Below, piece after piece: positions 43,024 to 50,775 of a DNA stretch of 64,000 nucleotides. The stretch is from Bacillota bacterium. GTDB taxonomy: Bacteria > Bacillota_E > JAJZYS01 > JAJYTV01. The notes beneath the pieces are model-generated. The model worked only from the letters and a program-made list of their open reading frames with translations, had not been told where the DNA came from and searched no databases. The position numbers were made by a program, and so were the translations under genes. The stretch covers positions 95,331 through 159,330 of the forward strand of contig JAJZVM010000005.1 of the NCBI GenBank assembly GCA_021845645.1, read 5' to 3'. Within the stretch, counting starts at the first letter, position 1, and every line of letters starts with the position of its first letter.

Positions 43024-43339
43024 TCCTGTTCCGCCGCAACAGCCAGGCGCTTTGCGCTCTCCAGCGCCACTCTGACGGTTCACACGTTCCGGGGCTCCAG
43101 TGCACTGACCCAACGGTGTGCAACCGGCTCGGTCGTCCCGTCACGAGCGGCTACCGGCCCCTTGTCGTTACTTCGACTTGTCCGTCTGGCGAACACGCGG
43201 TGCCGTCTATGTACCGGAGCAGAGTGCGGCGGCGCGGATCCCGTGCCCGCTCGGGGGCCGGCGCGGTCCTGACGGAGGCGCTTTCGGGCGTGCCGGCCGC
43301 GACCCCGTGGCCCCACCGGGCCTCCACCTCTCGCACCGC
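43024..43339. other. non-coding stretch between convergent genes
   Basis: About 316 bases after the DUF2203 terminator and before the stop of the convergent methyltransferase. Open frames exist on both strands but none has a ribosome site, codon bias or recognisable product. No repeats or hairpins of note. Confidence 0.5.
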
Positions 43340-44164
43340 CTACAGCGGCACCGCCGCGAACAGGATGTGTCCGCCTGCGTCAGGGTTGCGCCTGCAGGCG
43401 TCGAACTCCGCCTCTATCAGCGCGTCGAAGACGTCCGGGCGGCTCTTCAGGTCTTCGAGCTGCGCGCGCGGCAGGGAAAGCAGGCAGTCGGTCGCGGATA
43501 GGTCGACGGCGCGCAGTCCGCTGCGCCCGAGCAAGGCTCTTAGCTCCTCTGCGTGCAGCATCTTGCCGCGATGCTCGGAGAGATGTTCGGTCAGCAGGCC
43601 CGTGCGGTAGACCTCGAGGATCTCCGCGCCGCTGATCGACGGCTCCGGCTGCCAGCCGGCGCCGAGCGACATGACAAGTGCCCCCACCGTGCTCATGACG
43701 CTGCCGACGAGATGGCCCCCCGGCCTGACGAGGCGGCGCAGGAGCCGAAGCCCCGCCTCCATCTCGTCCGGGTAGTAGTTCAGCGCACCGCCCAGGCAAA
43801 GCACGAGATCGAAGGAGCCGGCCTCCATCTGGCCGACGTCGAAGAGGCTCGCGTGCAGGAAGCCATCGGCGGCGAGGCCGTGGTCGGCGAAGCGCTGCCG
43901 CGCCGCGTCGAGCATGGCCGATGAGATGTCGAGCAGCGTGACCCGCCCGCCCTGACGGGCGAGCCAGAGCGCGAAGCGCCCGGGCCCGCTGCCGACGTCG
44001 AGCACGCGCCCGGCGGGCAAGCCCCAGCGGCGCAGGAACTCCGTGATGACGGCGAGCTGGACCGCGCCGAGCGGTGTCTCGAACCTTCCCCACTCGCGCG
44101 ACGCCCCGTAGGCATCGTAGAAGGCCTCGATGCGCGCGTCGCGTTCCTGGAGGTTCCGCTCCAC
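43340..44164 (-). CDS. SAM-dependent methyltransferase
   Basis: Class I methyltransferase, 274 residues. Motif I VLDVGSGPGRFALWLARQG binds SAM; the acidic residue of motif II is in TLLDISSAML; motif IV FDLVLCLGGALNYYPDE; GGHLVGSVMSTVG after it. Architecture matches UbiE/Methyltransf_11/25 enzymes. GTG 44164 is preferred (GGGGGAGGGGAAGG just upstream) over ATG 44218. Substrate unknown. Ends before an empty convergent region; 83 bases separate its start from the HD gene stop upstream on the same strand. Confidence 0.87.
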   Translation of the reverse strand: MERNLQERDARIEAFYDAYGASREWGRFETPLGAVQLAVITEFLRRWGLPAGRVLDVGSGPGRFALWLARQGGRVTLLDISSAMLDAARQRFADHGLAADGFLHASLFDVGQMEAGSFDLVLCLGGALNYYPDEMEAGLRLLRRLVRPGGHLVGSVMSTVGALVMSLGAGWQPEPSISGAEILEVYRTGLLTEHLSEHRGKMLHAEELRALLGRSGLRAVDLSATDCLLSLPRAQLEDLKSRPDVFDALIEAEFDACRRNPDAGGHILFAAVPL

Positions 44165-44247
44165 GCCTTCCCCTCCCCCAAGCGTTTGTGTCCCACACTT
44201 CAGGGTTGACGAAACCATGTTGCCGCGAACGCACCCCGGTTCCAGCC

Positions 44248-44802
44248 CTAGAGTCCCAGCTCGGTCCTGGCCCCCTGCAGAGCGGCGATGACATGGTCGA
44301 TGTGCTCGTCGAGCGGGACGCCGAGCTCTTCCGCCCCCTGCACGATGTCCTCGCGGTTCACACCGCGCGCGAACGCCTTGTCCTTCATCTTCTTGCGCAC
44401 GGACTTGGCCTCGAGACCGTCGAGGCGCTCGGGGCGGACCAGCGCCACCGCGACCACGAGGCCTGACAACTCGTCTACAGCGAACAGGGTCTTCGCCATG
44501 TCGGTCGTCCGCGCCACCCCTGTGTGGTTGCCGTGTCCGAGGATCGCCTGCAGCATGTCTTCGGGGTAGCCTGCCTCGCGCAGGATCTCCACGCCCTTGT
44601 ACGGGTGGTCCTCGAGGCTCGGGTAGATCTCGTAGTCCATGTCGTGCAGGAGCCCTGTGATGCCCCAGCGCTCGGCGTCCTCGCCGCGCAGCGCCGCGTA
44701 ATGGCGCATCGCCGCCTCCACCGCCACCGCGTGCTTGATCAGCTGCGGCGATTTCGTATACTGCCCGAGCAGAGCGAAGGCCCCGTCTCTCGTCTTGTCC
44801 AA
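44248..44802 (-). CDS. HD-domain phosphohydrolase
   Basis: 184 residues with an HD metal-binding core: SPQLIKHAVAVEAAMRHYA (first His), ITGLLHDMDYEIYPSLEDHP (the HD pair and a further His), AILGHGNHTG, and TLFAVDELSGLVVAVALVRP with the last Asp. Proteins of this type (often annotated HDIG) hydrolyse phosphate esters or nucleotides. TTG 44802 follows GGGGGAG. It starts four bases after the stop of the thioesterase gene and is the last gene of the nitrilase operon. Confidence 0.85.
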   Translation of the reverse strand: MDKTRDGAFALLGQYTKSPQLIKHAVAVEAAMRHYAALRGEDAERWGITGLLHDMDYEIYPSLEDHPYKGVEILREAGYPEDMLQAILGHGNHTGVARTTDMAKTLFAVDELSGLVVAVALVRPERLDGLEAKSVRKKMKDKAFARGVNREDIVQGAEELGVPLDEHIDHVIAALQGARTELGL

Positions 44803-44806
44803 GCGG

Positions 44807-45235
44807 TCACTCCCCCTTGATCTCGATGTCGGACGGGACGGGCAGGAACGTGCCCGCCGCCTCTGCCACCAGCTCGCCGCCCGCGTGGATGACGGCCTCG
44901 GCCTTCGCGAAGCGCCGCGTGGCGCGCAGGCACTTCGCCTCGACGCGGAAAGCCGCCTCGGTCGGGAGGGGGCGGCGGTAGCGCACGGAGATCTCGGCCG
45001 TCGCAACTCCCGGCATGCCGCGCAGCGCGACGGCGTAGTACATCGCCTCGTCGAGCACCGCCGCGACGATTCCGCCGTGACTGCGACCGAGAAAGCCCTG
45101 CAGGTGGCGCGGCACGACGCCCTCGGCGTACGCACCGTCCGCACTCCTCTCGAAGCGCAGGTGCAGCCCGTACTCGTTCTCGGGGCCGCAGACGAGGCAG
45201 CGGCCGTCGTCGCGCCAGCTCTCCCGCGCGCTCAA
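44807..45235 (-). CDS. PaaI-type hotdog thioesterase
   Basis: 142 residues. CLVCGPENEYGLHLRF begins the domain, and the catalytic segment HLQGFLGRSHGGIVAAVLDEAMYYA carries the HGG-x8-DE pattern of the PaaI/YigI group; RYRRPLPTEAAFRVEAKC follows. Hydrolyses an acyl-CoA. TTG 45235 overlaps the TGA of the intact nitrilase (TTGA), so translation is coupled. The two N-terminal cysteines (CLVC) are shared with DUF4442/PaaI-like relatives. Substrate unknown. Confidence 0.88.
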   Translation of the reverse strand: MSARESWRDDGRCLVCGPENEYGLHLRFERSADGAYAEGVVPRHLQGFLGRSHGGIVAAVLDEAMYYAVALRGMPGVATAEISVRYRRPLPTEAAFRVEAKCLRATRRFAKAEAVIHAGGELVAEAAGTFLPVPSDIEIKGE

Positions 45236-46290
45236 TGCGTTCCGCCCCGCCAGAACCCCGAATAGACGCGCGGGAAGTAGCGCTCATAGAGTGCGGGGTT
45301 GAGCTGCAGCGGCTGCTCCTCCCGCAGTCGGCGCAGAGCTGCCACATCCAGGTCGGCCACGACCATGGCCTCGCCCTCGGGACGCTCGGAGATCGCCAGG
45401 CGTCCGTCGCCTCGCTCGGTGAGCGCCAGGGGCGCGTAGATGCCGGCATGTCCCGTCAGGCGCATGCCGAGCGCCTCGCCGACGAGCGCCCCCTGCACGC
45501 CGAACACCTGAGATTCCTGGACGCGCGGCCACACGCCGCGCAGGGCCTTCCACGCGCTGTAGGGGTACTCGGGATCCGCCATCGGCAGCACGACGATCTC
45601 CGCGCCGAGCTGCCGCAGGATGCGGAACGTCTCGAAGAAGGTGGCGTCCATGCAGACGGGCAGGCCGATCTTGCCGAGGGCGGTGTCGTAGACGTCGAGA
45701 TCCTCGCCCGCTGTCAGGCCCCAATCCTCCTCGAGCGGCATGAGGTGGCACTTGGCCTGGCGCAGGACGCGCCCTTCGGGCGTGAACAGGTGGCCGACGT
45801 TGAGCACGCGCTGGTCGGGCGTCGGCAGGACGGCCGAGCCCGCCGCGATGTGCACACCGTAGCCCCTGGCAAGCGTCGAGAAGGTGGTCTCGTAGATGCG
45901 CTTCGTCGCGCGCCCGAGCAGGCGGAAGAGGTCCGCCACCTGCACGTCCTCGCCGACCTGGCGCAGGGCTTCGTCCACCGTGGCGCTCCTCAGCATGGGT
46001 CCTATGCCCGGCATGATGCCGACGAGCAGGCTCGCCGTGTCCTCGGGGAAGGCGACGAGTTCCGCGCCCGCACCGACGGCGGCACGCACATGGTCGTAGG
46101 CGATGTCGGCAAACTCCTCCGCGGTCTCGCAAAGGCGCCACTCCATCTGCACGGCGCACGCCCGCACCACCCCCACCTCCGGCGGGCGCACGCGATGGCG
46201 GAAGCCGCGGCGATGCAGCCTGCGCGCGACGCGGCCAGGGCGCGAGCGCATCTGCAGCATGAACTGAAGGGTGAGGTCGCGGACGTTCAT
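45232..46290 (-). CDS. carbon-nitrogen hydrolase (nitrilase superfamily), intact triad
   Basis: 352 residues. The Glu-Lys-Cys triad is present: Glu83 in VAFPEDTA, Lys180 in VLRQAKCHLMPLEEDWG and Cys213 in IGLPVCMDATFFE. Further family features are GVHIAAGSAVL and the C-terminal half. An Arg-rich N-terminal stretch of about 40 residues precedes the domain. It cleaves or condenses an amide or nitrile; substrate unknown. ATG 46290 follows AGGAGA and overlaps the stop of a degenerate paralogue (ATGA), so both are made together. Second gene of a four-gene operon with a thioesterase and an HD protein. Confidence 0.88.
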   Translation of the reverse strand: MNVRDLTLQFMLQMRSRPGRVARRLHRRGFRHRVRPPEVGVVRACAVQMEWRLCETAEEFADIAYDHVRAAVGAGAELVAFPEDTASLLVGIMPGIGPMLRSATVDEALRQVGEDVQVADLFRLLGRATKRIYETTFSTLARGYGVHIAAGSAVLPTPDQRVLNVGHLFTPEGRVLRQAKCHLMPLEEDWGLTAGEDLDVYDTALGKIGLPVCMDATFFETFRILRQLGAEIVVLPMADPEYPYSAWKALRGVWPRVQESQVFGVQGALVGEALGMRLTGHAGIYAPLALTERGDGRLAISERPEGEAMVVADLDVAALRRLREEQPLQLNPALYERYFPRVYSGFWRGGTH

Positions 46291-47192
46291 GGCAGTCTCC
46301 TGTATACGAGCGGCAGATACTTTCGGTAGAGGCCCGGGTTCAGGTGACGCAGCAAGGGGTAGTCCCGGCGCACCTTCTGGAGGGCGTCGACGCTCAAGGT
46401 CGCCACCTGCGCCCCCGTGCCCACGAAGTAGCCGGGGCGGGGCAGGAAGCCGGCGTCGTCATCCGTCATCTCGCACGGGGCGAGGATCGCGGCACGCCCG
46501 CCGTAGACGCGCTCACCCATCGCACCGAAGAGGCCGGCCTCGACGCCGAAGACCTGGTTCTGCTGGACCTCCTGCCAGAGTCCCCAGAGGGCCTCCTCGG
46601 ACGGGTAGGGCGCCGGCGGCGCGAGAGGCGCCAAGAGGATGTCCGCTCCCTGCAGCGCCAGGATCCGGCTGACTTCGGGATACCAGGCGTCGCGACCGAC
46701 GAGCAGTCCGACCTTGACGCCCGCGTCGACGGCGATCGGCGAGATCTCGTCCGAGACGGCCTGCACCAGCGCGTCCCGGTGGGTCTGCAGCTGCTCCCCC
46801 ACGAGGTTGCCCTGGCGGTCGAACACGGCGGCATACTGCTGCAGGCGGGCCTGCGGCGTCAAAAGATAGATCGTGCCGGGCACCACGACGGCTCCGAGCG
46901 TGCGCGCGGCATAGCTGCCGGCGGCAATATAGGCGTCCTTGAGCGATGCATCTGCCAGTGCCGACCATTCGGGGTCGGCGAGATCGAGTTGTGGAACAAG
47001 GCCCAGCGCCAGCAGGCCTGGGAACAGGTAGAGGTCGGCCGGGCTGCGCTGGGCAGTGGATTCCGCGGCCTGCACCAAGGCGCGGCCAAAGGATGCTGCG
47101 TCAGGTGCGGCGAACGGTGGGAGGCGAAACGTCGCCACGGTGAAGTCGCGCTCCAGCGTTGCCCCTCCTCGCACGAAGCTAGGCGCCCGCAT
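46287..47192 (-). CDS. catalytically dead nitrilase-superfamily paralogue
   Basis: 301 residues from ATG 47192 (ATG 47246 upstream is an alternative). It aligns with the next gene along its length, sharing GVKVGLLVGRDAWYPEVSRIL with GKIGLPVCMDATFFETFRIL, and ending HLNPGLYRKYLPLVYRRLP as the other ends QLNPALYERYFPRVYSGF. All three catalytic residues are replaced: Glu by Gly59 (LFPGLL), Lys by Leu135, Cys by Gly166. The fold seems kept, so it is a candidate regulatory or structural partner of the active enzyme, analogous to other pseudoenzyme pairs. Translationally coupled to it by ATGA. Confidence 0.82.
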   Translation of the reverse strand: MRAPSFVRGGATLERDFTVATFRLPPFAAPDAASFGRALVQAAESTAQRSPADLYLFPGLLALGLVPQLDLADPEWSALADASLKDAYIAAGSYAARTLGAVVVPGTIYLLTPQARLQQYAAVFDRQGNLVGEQLQTHRDALVQAVSDEISPIAVDAGVKVGLLVGRDAWYPEVSRILALQGADILLAPLAPPAPYPSEEALWGLWQEVQQNQVFGVEAGLFGAMGERVYGGRAAILAPCEMTDDDAGFLPRPGYFVGTGAQVATLSVDALQKVRRDYPLLRHLNPGLYRKYLPLVYRRLP

Positions 47193-48582
47193 GAGGCATT
47201 TCCGACATATCTCGGCAAACTCCTGCAGAAAGGGATGCAGCATCATCGAACACTCATCGGCGCAGAGCCTCGCTGCCTGGGAGCAGGCCTTCTCTCCAGG
47301 AACCTGGGCGGCCGGCGAGGACTATCTCCTCGGGGAGCGGGTGCACGACCTGCGCCGCGACCGCCAGGCGCTCGCCGGGCGCGTGCGCGGCGCGCACGGC
47401 GACTACTGGGTGCGGGTCACCCTGGACCTGCCCGCGGTATCCGCCTGCGACTGCGGGCGGCCGCGCTGCCGCCACGCCGCCGCGGTCATCCAGGCGTATC
47501 ATGCCCGCAGGCTTCCGGTGACCGACGTCGCGCGCATGCTGGACGCCTTCCTCGCCCACCCGCGCAGGGCCCCGCTCGCCGCTGCCGCGATGGGCGAGGA
47601 CCTCGTCGCCGCCATGGACCTGCCACCGCTCGACATCGAGGACATCTGGGCCCTGGCGGGCGAGCGGCGCCTGCTCGCGCTCGACGCCGCGCTGCACCTC
47701 GCCGCCGATCCGAGTCCCCTGCTCTTGCGGGCCCTGCCCGAGGCGGCGTACGACCAGGACCTGCAGGCGCTGCTCGCGAGTGCCCTCTCGGAGCGTCCGC
47801 CCGCACCTGCCGCATGGCCCCTGCTGCTGCGTCGTGCGCCGCAGGCCTTCGCCCCCCTTCTGGCCGACCTCAGGCCCCAGGACCTTACCATCGCAGCGAT
47901 CCTCGCGGCCGTCTGGCAGGCTGCCGCCGACGGCGACCGGACAGGCCTCTCGCGCCTCGCGCCACACGCCGTCGCGCTGGCGCCGAACGAGGCGTACCAT
48001 GCGCTGGAGGCGCTTGTCCCCTCGTTTCCGGAGCTTCTGCCGTCCGTCCTGGCGGCGGCCCGAGCCGCCGGCAGCCTGCAGCGGGCAGTCGCAGGCCTGC
48101 TGCGCCACGCCGATCGTCTGCCTGCGGGGGAGGCGGCCGAGATCGAGGCCGCCATCGCGGATGCCGCCGAGCTGCCGCGCCGCCTCAAGCTGCAGCTGCG
48201 CGTGCGCTCGGCGGCCGCGTCCGGCGGTGCCGCGCAGCTTCTCGCCGCACGGCGTGCCGCACTTGCGGAGGGCATGTGGCCGGCCCTGCGTCCTGCGGCC
48301 CTGCGGCGCATCCACCAGCGGCCAGACGGCCCGATCCTTGAAACGCAGCTGCTGCTCGCGGAGGGTGATCTCGAGGGGGCGGCGCGCACGGCGGAGCACT
48401 GCCGCTCGTCGCCGCTCCCCGAGCAGCTCGTCGCACAGGCCTTGAAGGCGGTGGACCCGGCCGCGGCACAAAGGCACCTGCTGCGGGCGCAGGCGCTTTC
48501 CGCACAGCTGTCGGGCGTCGTGGAGCGCCGGCGGGGCAGGTTCGGCGGCGGGCGAGGAAGAAATCCTGGACCCGGGAGGTGA
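47191..48582 (+). CDS. SWIM zinc-finger protein
   Basis: About 463 residues. The SWIM motif CDCGRPRCRHAAAVIQAYH (CxCx4CxH) lies after an N-terminal WEQAFSPGTWAAGEDYLLGERV...WVRVTLDLPAVSA, as in SWIM proteins linked to SNF2 helicases. The remaining 350 residues are Ala/Leu-rich helical repeats (LLLRALPEAAYDQDLQALLA, ALEALVPSFPELLPSVLAAARA) without a known domain. The start is uncertain: ATG 47191 overlaps the divergent nitrilase start, and an ATC at about 47242 next to AAAGGGA is an unorthodox alternative. No helicase is adjacent. A Gly/Arg-rich tail (RRRGRFGGGRGRN) suggests nucleic-acid contact. Confidence 0.75.
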   Translation: MRHFRHISANSCRKGCSIIEHSSAQSLAAWEQAFSPGTWAAGEDYLLGERVHDLRRDRQALAGRVRGAHGDYWVRVTLDLPAVSACDCGRPRCRHAAAVIQAYHARRLPVTDVARMLDAFLAHPRRAPLAAAAMGEDLVAAMDLPPLDIEDIWALAGERRLLALDAALHLAADPSPLLLRALPEAAYDQDLQALLASALSERPPAPAAWPLLLRRAPQAFAPLLADLRPQDLTIAAILAAVWQAAADGDRTGLSRLAPHAVALAPNEAYHALEALVPSFPELLPSVLAAARAAGSLQRAVAGLLRHADRLPAGEAAEIEAAIADAAELPRRLKLQLRVRSAAASGGAAQLLAARRAALAEGMWPALRPAALRRIHQRPDGPILETQLLLAEGDLEGAARTAEHCRSSPLPEQLVAQALKAVDPAAAQRHLLRAQALSAQLSGVVERRRGRFGGGRGRNPGPGR

Positions 48583-48586
48583 GGCG

Positions 48587-49048
48587 GTGGACCGGCTCGC
48601 GCGGCTGCGCACGGCATTGAGCGACGACGAGTGGCGCGAACTCTGGCGCCTGTTGCCCGACGGCGGGCCACTGCCCTTCGACCATCCCGAACAGCTCGAC
48701 GGACTGATCGCGACCGCCGACGACCGCGCGGTCGAACTTCTGATCAAGTGCCAGGCCATGCTCGACGCCGCGTTGCAGCCCGCCGTGCCGCCCGCCCGCA
48801 CCGACGCGACGCTCGTCTTCGCCTTCGAGCCCGCGTCGAGAGAACTCGAGCACTTCCTCGGCTCGTTGCGCCGCAACGGATTTCAGGCCACAACACTCGA
48901 AGGCGTCGAGGCTACCGTGCACGTCTACCTCGACGGCGTCACGGATCAGGAGTTCTTCCATCTGAAAGAGACCGTGCGCTCGCTCTACGAGTTCACGCGC
49001 ACGGCGCTCGGCCGCAATCCGAAGGGCCGGCGGCTGCACACGTCTTGA
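48587..49048 (+). CDS. hypothetical protein, 153 aa
   Basis: Starts at GTG 48587, four bases after the SWIM gene stop; the ribosome site GGGAGG overlaps that gene's end. Two-part product: a helical N-terminus (RLRTALSDDEWRELWRLLPDGG, AVELLIKCQAMLDAALQP) and an alpha/beta C-terminus (TLVFAFEPASRELEHFLGSL, VTDQEFFHLKETVRSLYEFTRTAL). No family recognised. Tight coupling to the SWIM gene suggests the products act together. Confidence 0.75.
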   Translation: MDRLARLRTALSDDEWRELWRLLPDGGPLPFDHPEQLDGLIATADDRAVELLIKCQAMLDAALQPAVPPARTDATLVFAFEPASRELEHFLGSLRRNGFQATTLEGVEATVHVYLDGVTDQEFFHLKETVRSLYEFTRTALGRNPKGRRLHTS

Positions 49049-49115
49049 GGCAGGCCCGGCTTAGGCGCAGAATACCTTGTGCCGGAAGTATGGAACGCGA
49101 GCAGGGGGGTTCGCC

Positions 49116-50015
49116 ATGCGGCGACTGCGTACCGATGTCGGTCTGAACCTGCGCATGCTGTTCTCGCTGCTGCTGCTCGCCGCGCTGTACACGCTGTTCG
49201 TCTGGGTGCTGCTCCAGGCGGGGGTCGGCTTCTTCGGCATCGTCGTGTTCGCGGGCGGATTGCTGCTGGTGCAGTACTACTTTTCCGACCAGCTCATCCT
49301 GGCGACGATGGGCGCACGCATCCTGCGGCCCGGAGAGGATCCGGAGCTCGAGCAGATGGTGGCGCGCCTCGCGCAGCTCGCCGACATCCCGACACCGAAG
49401 ATCGCCCTCGTGCGCACCGACATGCCCAATGCCTTCGCCACGGGCCGCTCGCCGCGCCACGCGGTCGTCGCCGTCACGACGGGCCTCTTGCAGCGCCTGA
49501 CGCCCGGCGAGGTCGAGGCGGTGCTGGCCCATGAGATCACGCACGTGCACAACCGCGACATGGCGCTCATCACGATGGCGAGCTTCTTCGCCACCATCGC
49601 GTCGTACATCGTGCAGATGGCCTTCTGGTTCATGCCGCTCGGAGGCTTTGGCGGCGGGTTCGGCGGCAACCGGCGCGACGGCGGGAACGCGGCGCTCGTG
49701 TATCTCGCCTCGTTCATCGTCTGGATCATCTCGTTCTTCCTGATCCGCGCCTTCTCGCGCTACCGCGAGTACGCGGCGGATCGCGGCTCGGCCATCCTGA
49801 CGGGACAGCCCGCGCAGCTGATGTCGGCGCTCGTCAAGCTGAACCAGTTCAGCCGCATCCCCCGCAAGGACCTGCGCCACGCCGAGACGCTGCAGGCGCT
49901 GTTCATCATGCCTGCCGCGACGCGCAGCGTGCTCTACGAGCTGTTTCAGACGCATCCGACGCTCGAGCACCGCCTGGACCACCTGCGCCGGCTCGAGCAG
50001 GAGATCAACCGTTGA
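49116..50015 (+). CDS. htpX: HtpX-type membrane zinc metalloprotease
   Basis: M48 peptidase of membrane protein quality control, 299 residues. Two N-terminal helices (LFSLLLLAALYTLFVWVLL and GFFGIVVFAGGLLLVQYYF), active site His139-Glu140-x2-His143 in VLAHEITHVHNRD, third zinc ligand Glu in YREYAADRGSA, and two more helices between, with a glycine-rich loop GGFGGGFGGN. ATG 49116 follows AGGGGGG. It overlaps pspAB by TTGA, a pairing known from actinobacteria and archaea. Confidence 0.94.
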   Translation: MRRLRTDVGLNLRMLFSLLLLAALYTLFVWVLLQAGVGFFGIVVFAGGLLLVQYYFSDQLILATMGARILRPGEDPELEQMVARLAQLADIPTPKIALVRTDMPNAFATGRSPRHAVVAVTTGLLQRLTPGEVEAVLAHEITHVHNRDMALITMASFFATIASYIVQMAFWFMPLGGFGGGFGGNRRDGGNAALVYLASFIVWIISFFLIRAFSRYREYAADRGSAILTGQPAQLMSALVKLNQFSRIPRKDLRHAETLQALFIMPAATRSVLYELFQTHPTLEHRLDHLRRLEQEINR

Positions 50016-50581
50016 GCTTCTTCGACGCCCTGTTCGGGCGCACGCGCCTCAAGAAGCCGCAGTTCGACCCGTTCTTCCGCCTCGGCACGAGCCTGCCCGA
50101 CCTCGAGACGAAGGGTCTCGCGTTCACGGGCGCCGGTGCCGTCTGCCTCAGGCCGAGCGAGGAGCAGGCGTTCGCCGACGCGCTGCGGCAGGCCGAGGAC
50201 GTCACGCGCCTCTATGCGGACGAGCACAAGCTGACGCTCGAGCTGACGGACGACGAGGAACGCTTCCACTGGATCAAGCTGCAGGGTCCAGCCGACGATG
50301 TGATCACGGGGCTCCACGCCCTCGGCGACACGCTGGCGGATCAGGGCTACGGCGGCGCCCTGCTGGCGGCGCTGTTTCCTTTCCAGGACCGCGGCGCCAG
50401 GACGTTCCTCGTGTACAACTACAAGCGCGGCCACTTCTACCCGTTTCGGCCCAGTCCCGGCAAGGACCGCGACGAGGCGCGCGAGCTGCAGCTGCAGACC
50501 CTGCTCTCGCCCTTTCTCCCCATCGAAGCCGATCTCGAACGGTGGTATCCGGTCTGGGACAATCCGCTGACCGACATCTGA
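50012..50581 (+). CDS. pspAB: PspA-associated protein PspAB
   Basis: 189 residues: SFFDALFGRTRLKKPQFDPFFRLG at the N-terminus, GLAFTGAGAVCLRPSEEQAF, then YGGALLAALFPFQD and a C-terminal YNYKRGHFYPFRP...EADLERWYPVWDNPL. This order is characteristic of PspAB, a partner of HtpX and PspA in envelope stress. TTG 50012 overlaps the htpX stop, so translation is coupled. No pspA is in the window. A strong terminator follows. Confidence 0.82.
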   Translation: MSFFDALFGRTRLKKPQFDPFFRLGTSLPDLETKGLAFTGAGAVCLRPSEEQAFADALRQAEDVTRLYADEHKLTLELTDDEERFHWIKLQGPADDVITGLHALGDTLADQGYGGALLAALFPFQDRGARTFLVYNYKRGHFYPFRPSPGKDRDEARELQLQTLLSPFLPIEADLERWYPVWDNPLTDI

Positions 50582-50592
50582 TCCCGTCCTGT

Positions 50593-50636
50593 CGCGGGAG
50601 GAGGCGGCGCGCTCTGCGCAGCCGCCTCCTCCCGCG
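50593..50636 (+). terminator. terminator of htpX-pspAB
   Basis: CGCGGGAGGAGGCGGC (50593-50608) pairs perfectly with 50621-50636, and the loop itself can pair GCGC with GCGC. Followed by TCTCC, 12 bases after the pspAB stop. Confidence 0.7.
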
Positions 50637-50736
50637 TCTCCGCCGGCAGGGCTCGGCATGCCGCGCCCTGCCCCAGGGAAGGCTAGATGCTCGATGGCAC
50701 TTTTAGCCGCTTCTCAGGCTATCTCGGAGCACCCGA

Positions 50737-50745
50737 TGCTAGAAT
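50737..50745 (+). promoter_or_regulatory. extended -10 promoter of the glycan cluster
   Basis: TGC followed by TAGAAT (50740-50745), the same TGn-TAnnnT arrangement as upstream of cysK. GGAGGG and the GTG start lie 20-30 bases downstream. Confidence 0.5.
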
Positions 50746-50775
50746 GAGCCCTGGATTGGAGCGAGGAGGGCTTAT

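Noticed and set aside
47192..47246. ATG 47246 as the start of the inactive nitrilase homologue
   Set aside because: It has no ribosome site and would extend the divergent overlap with the SWIM gene; ATG 47192 is nearer the domain start, though neither start is firmly supported.
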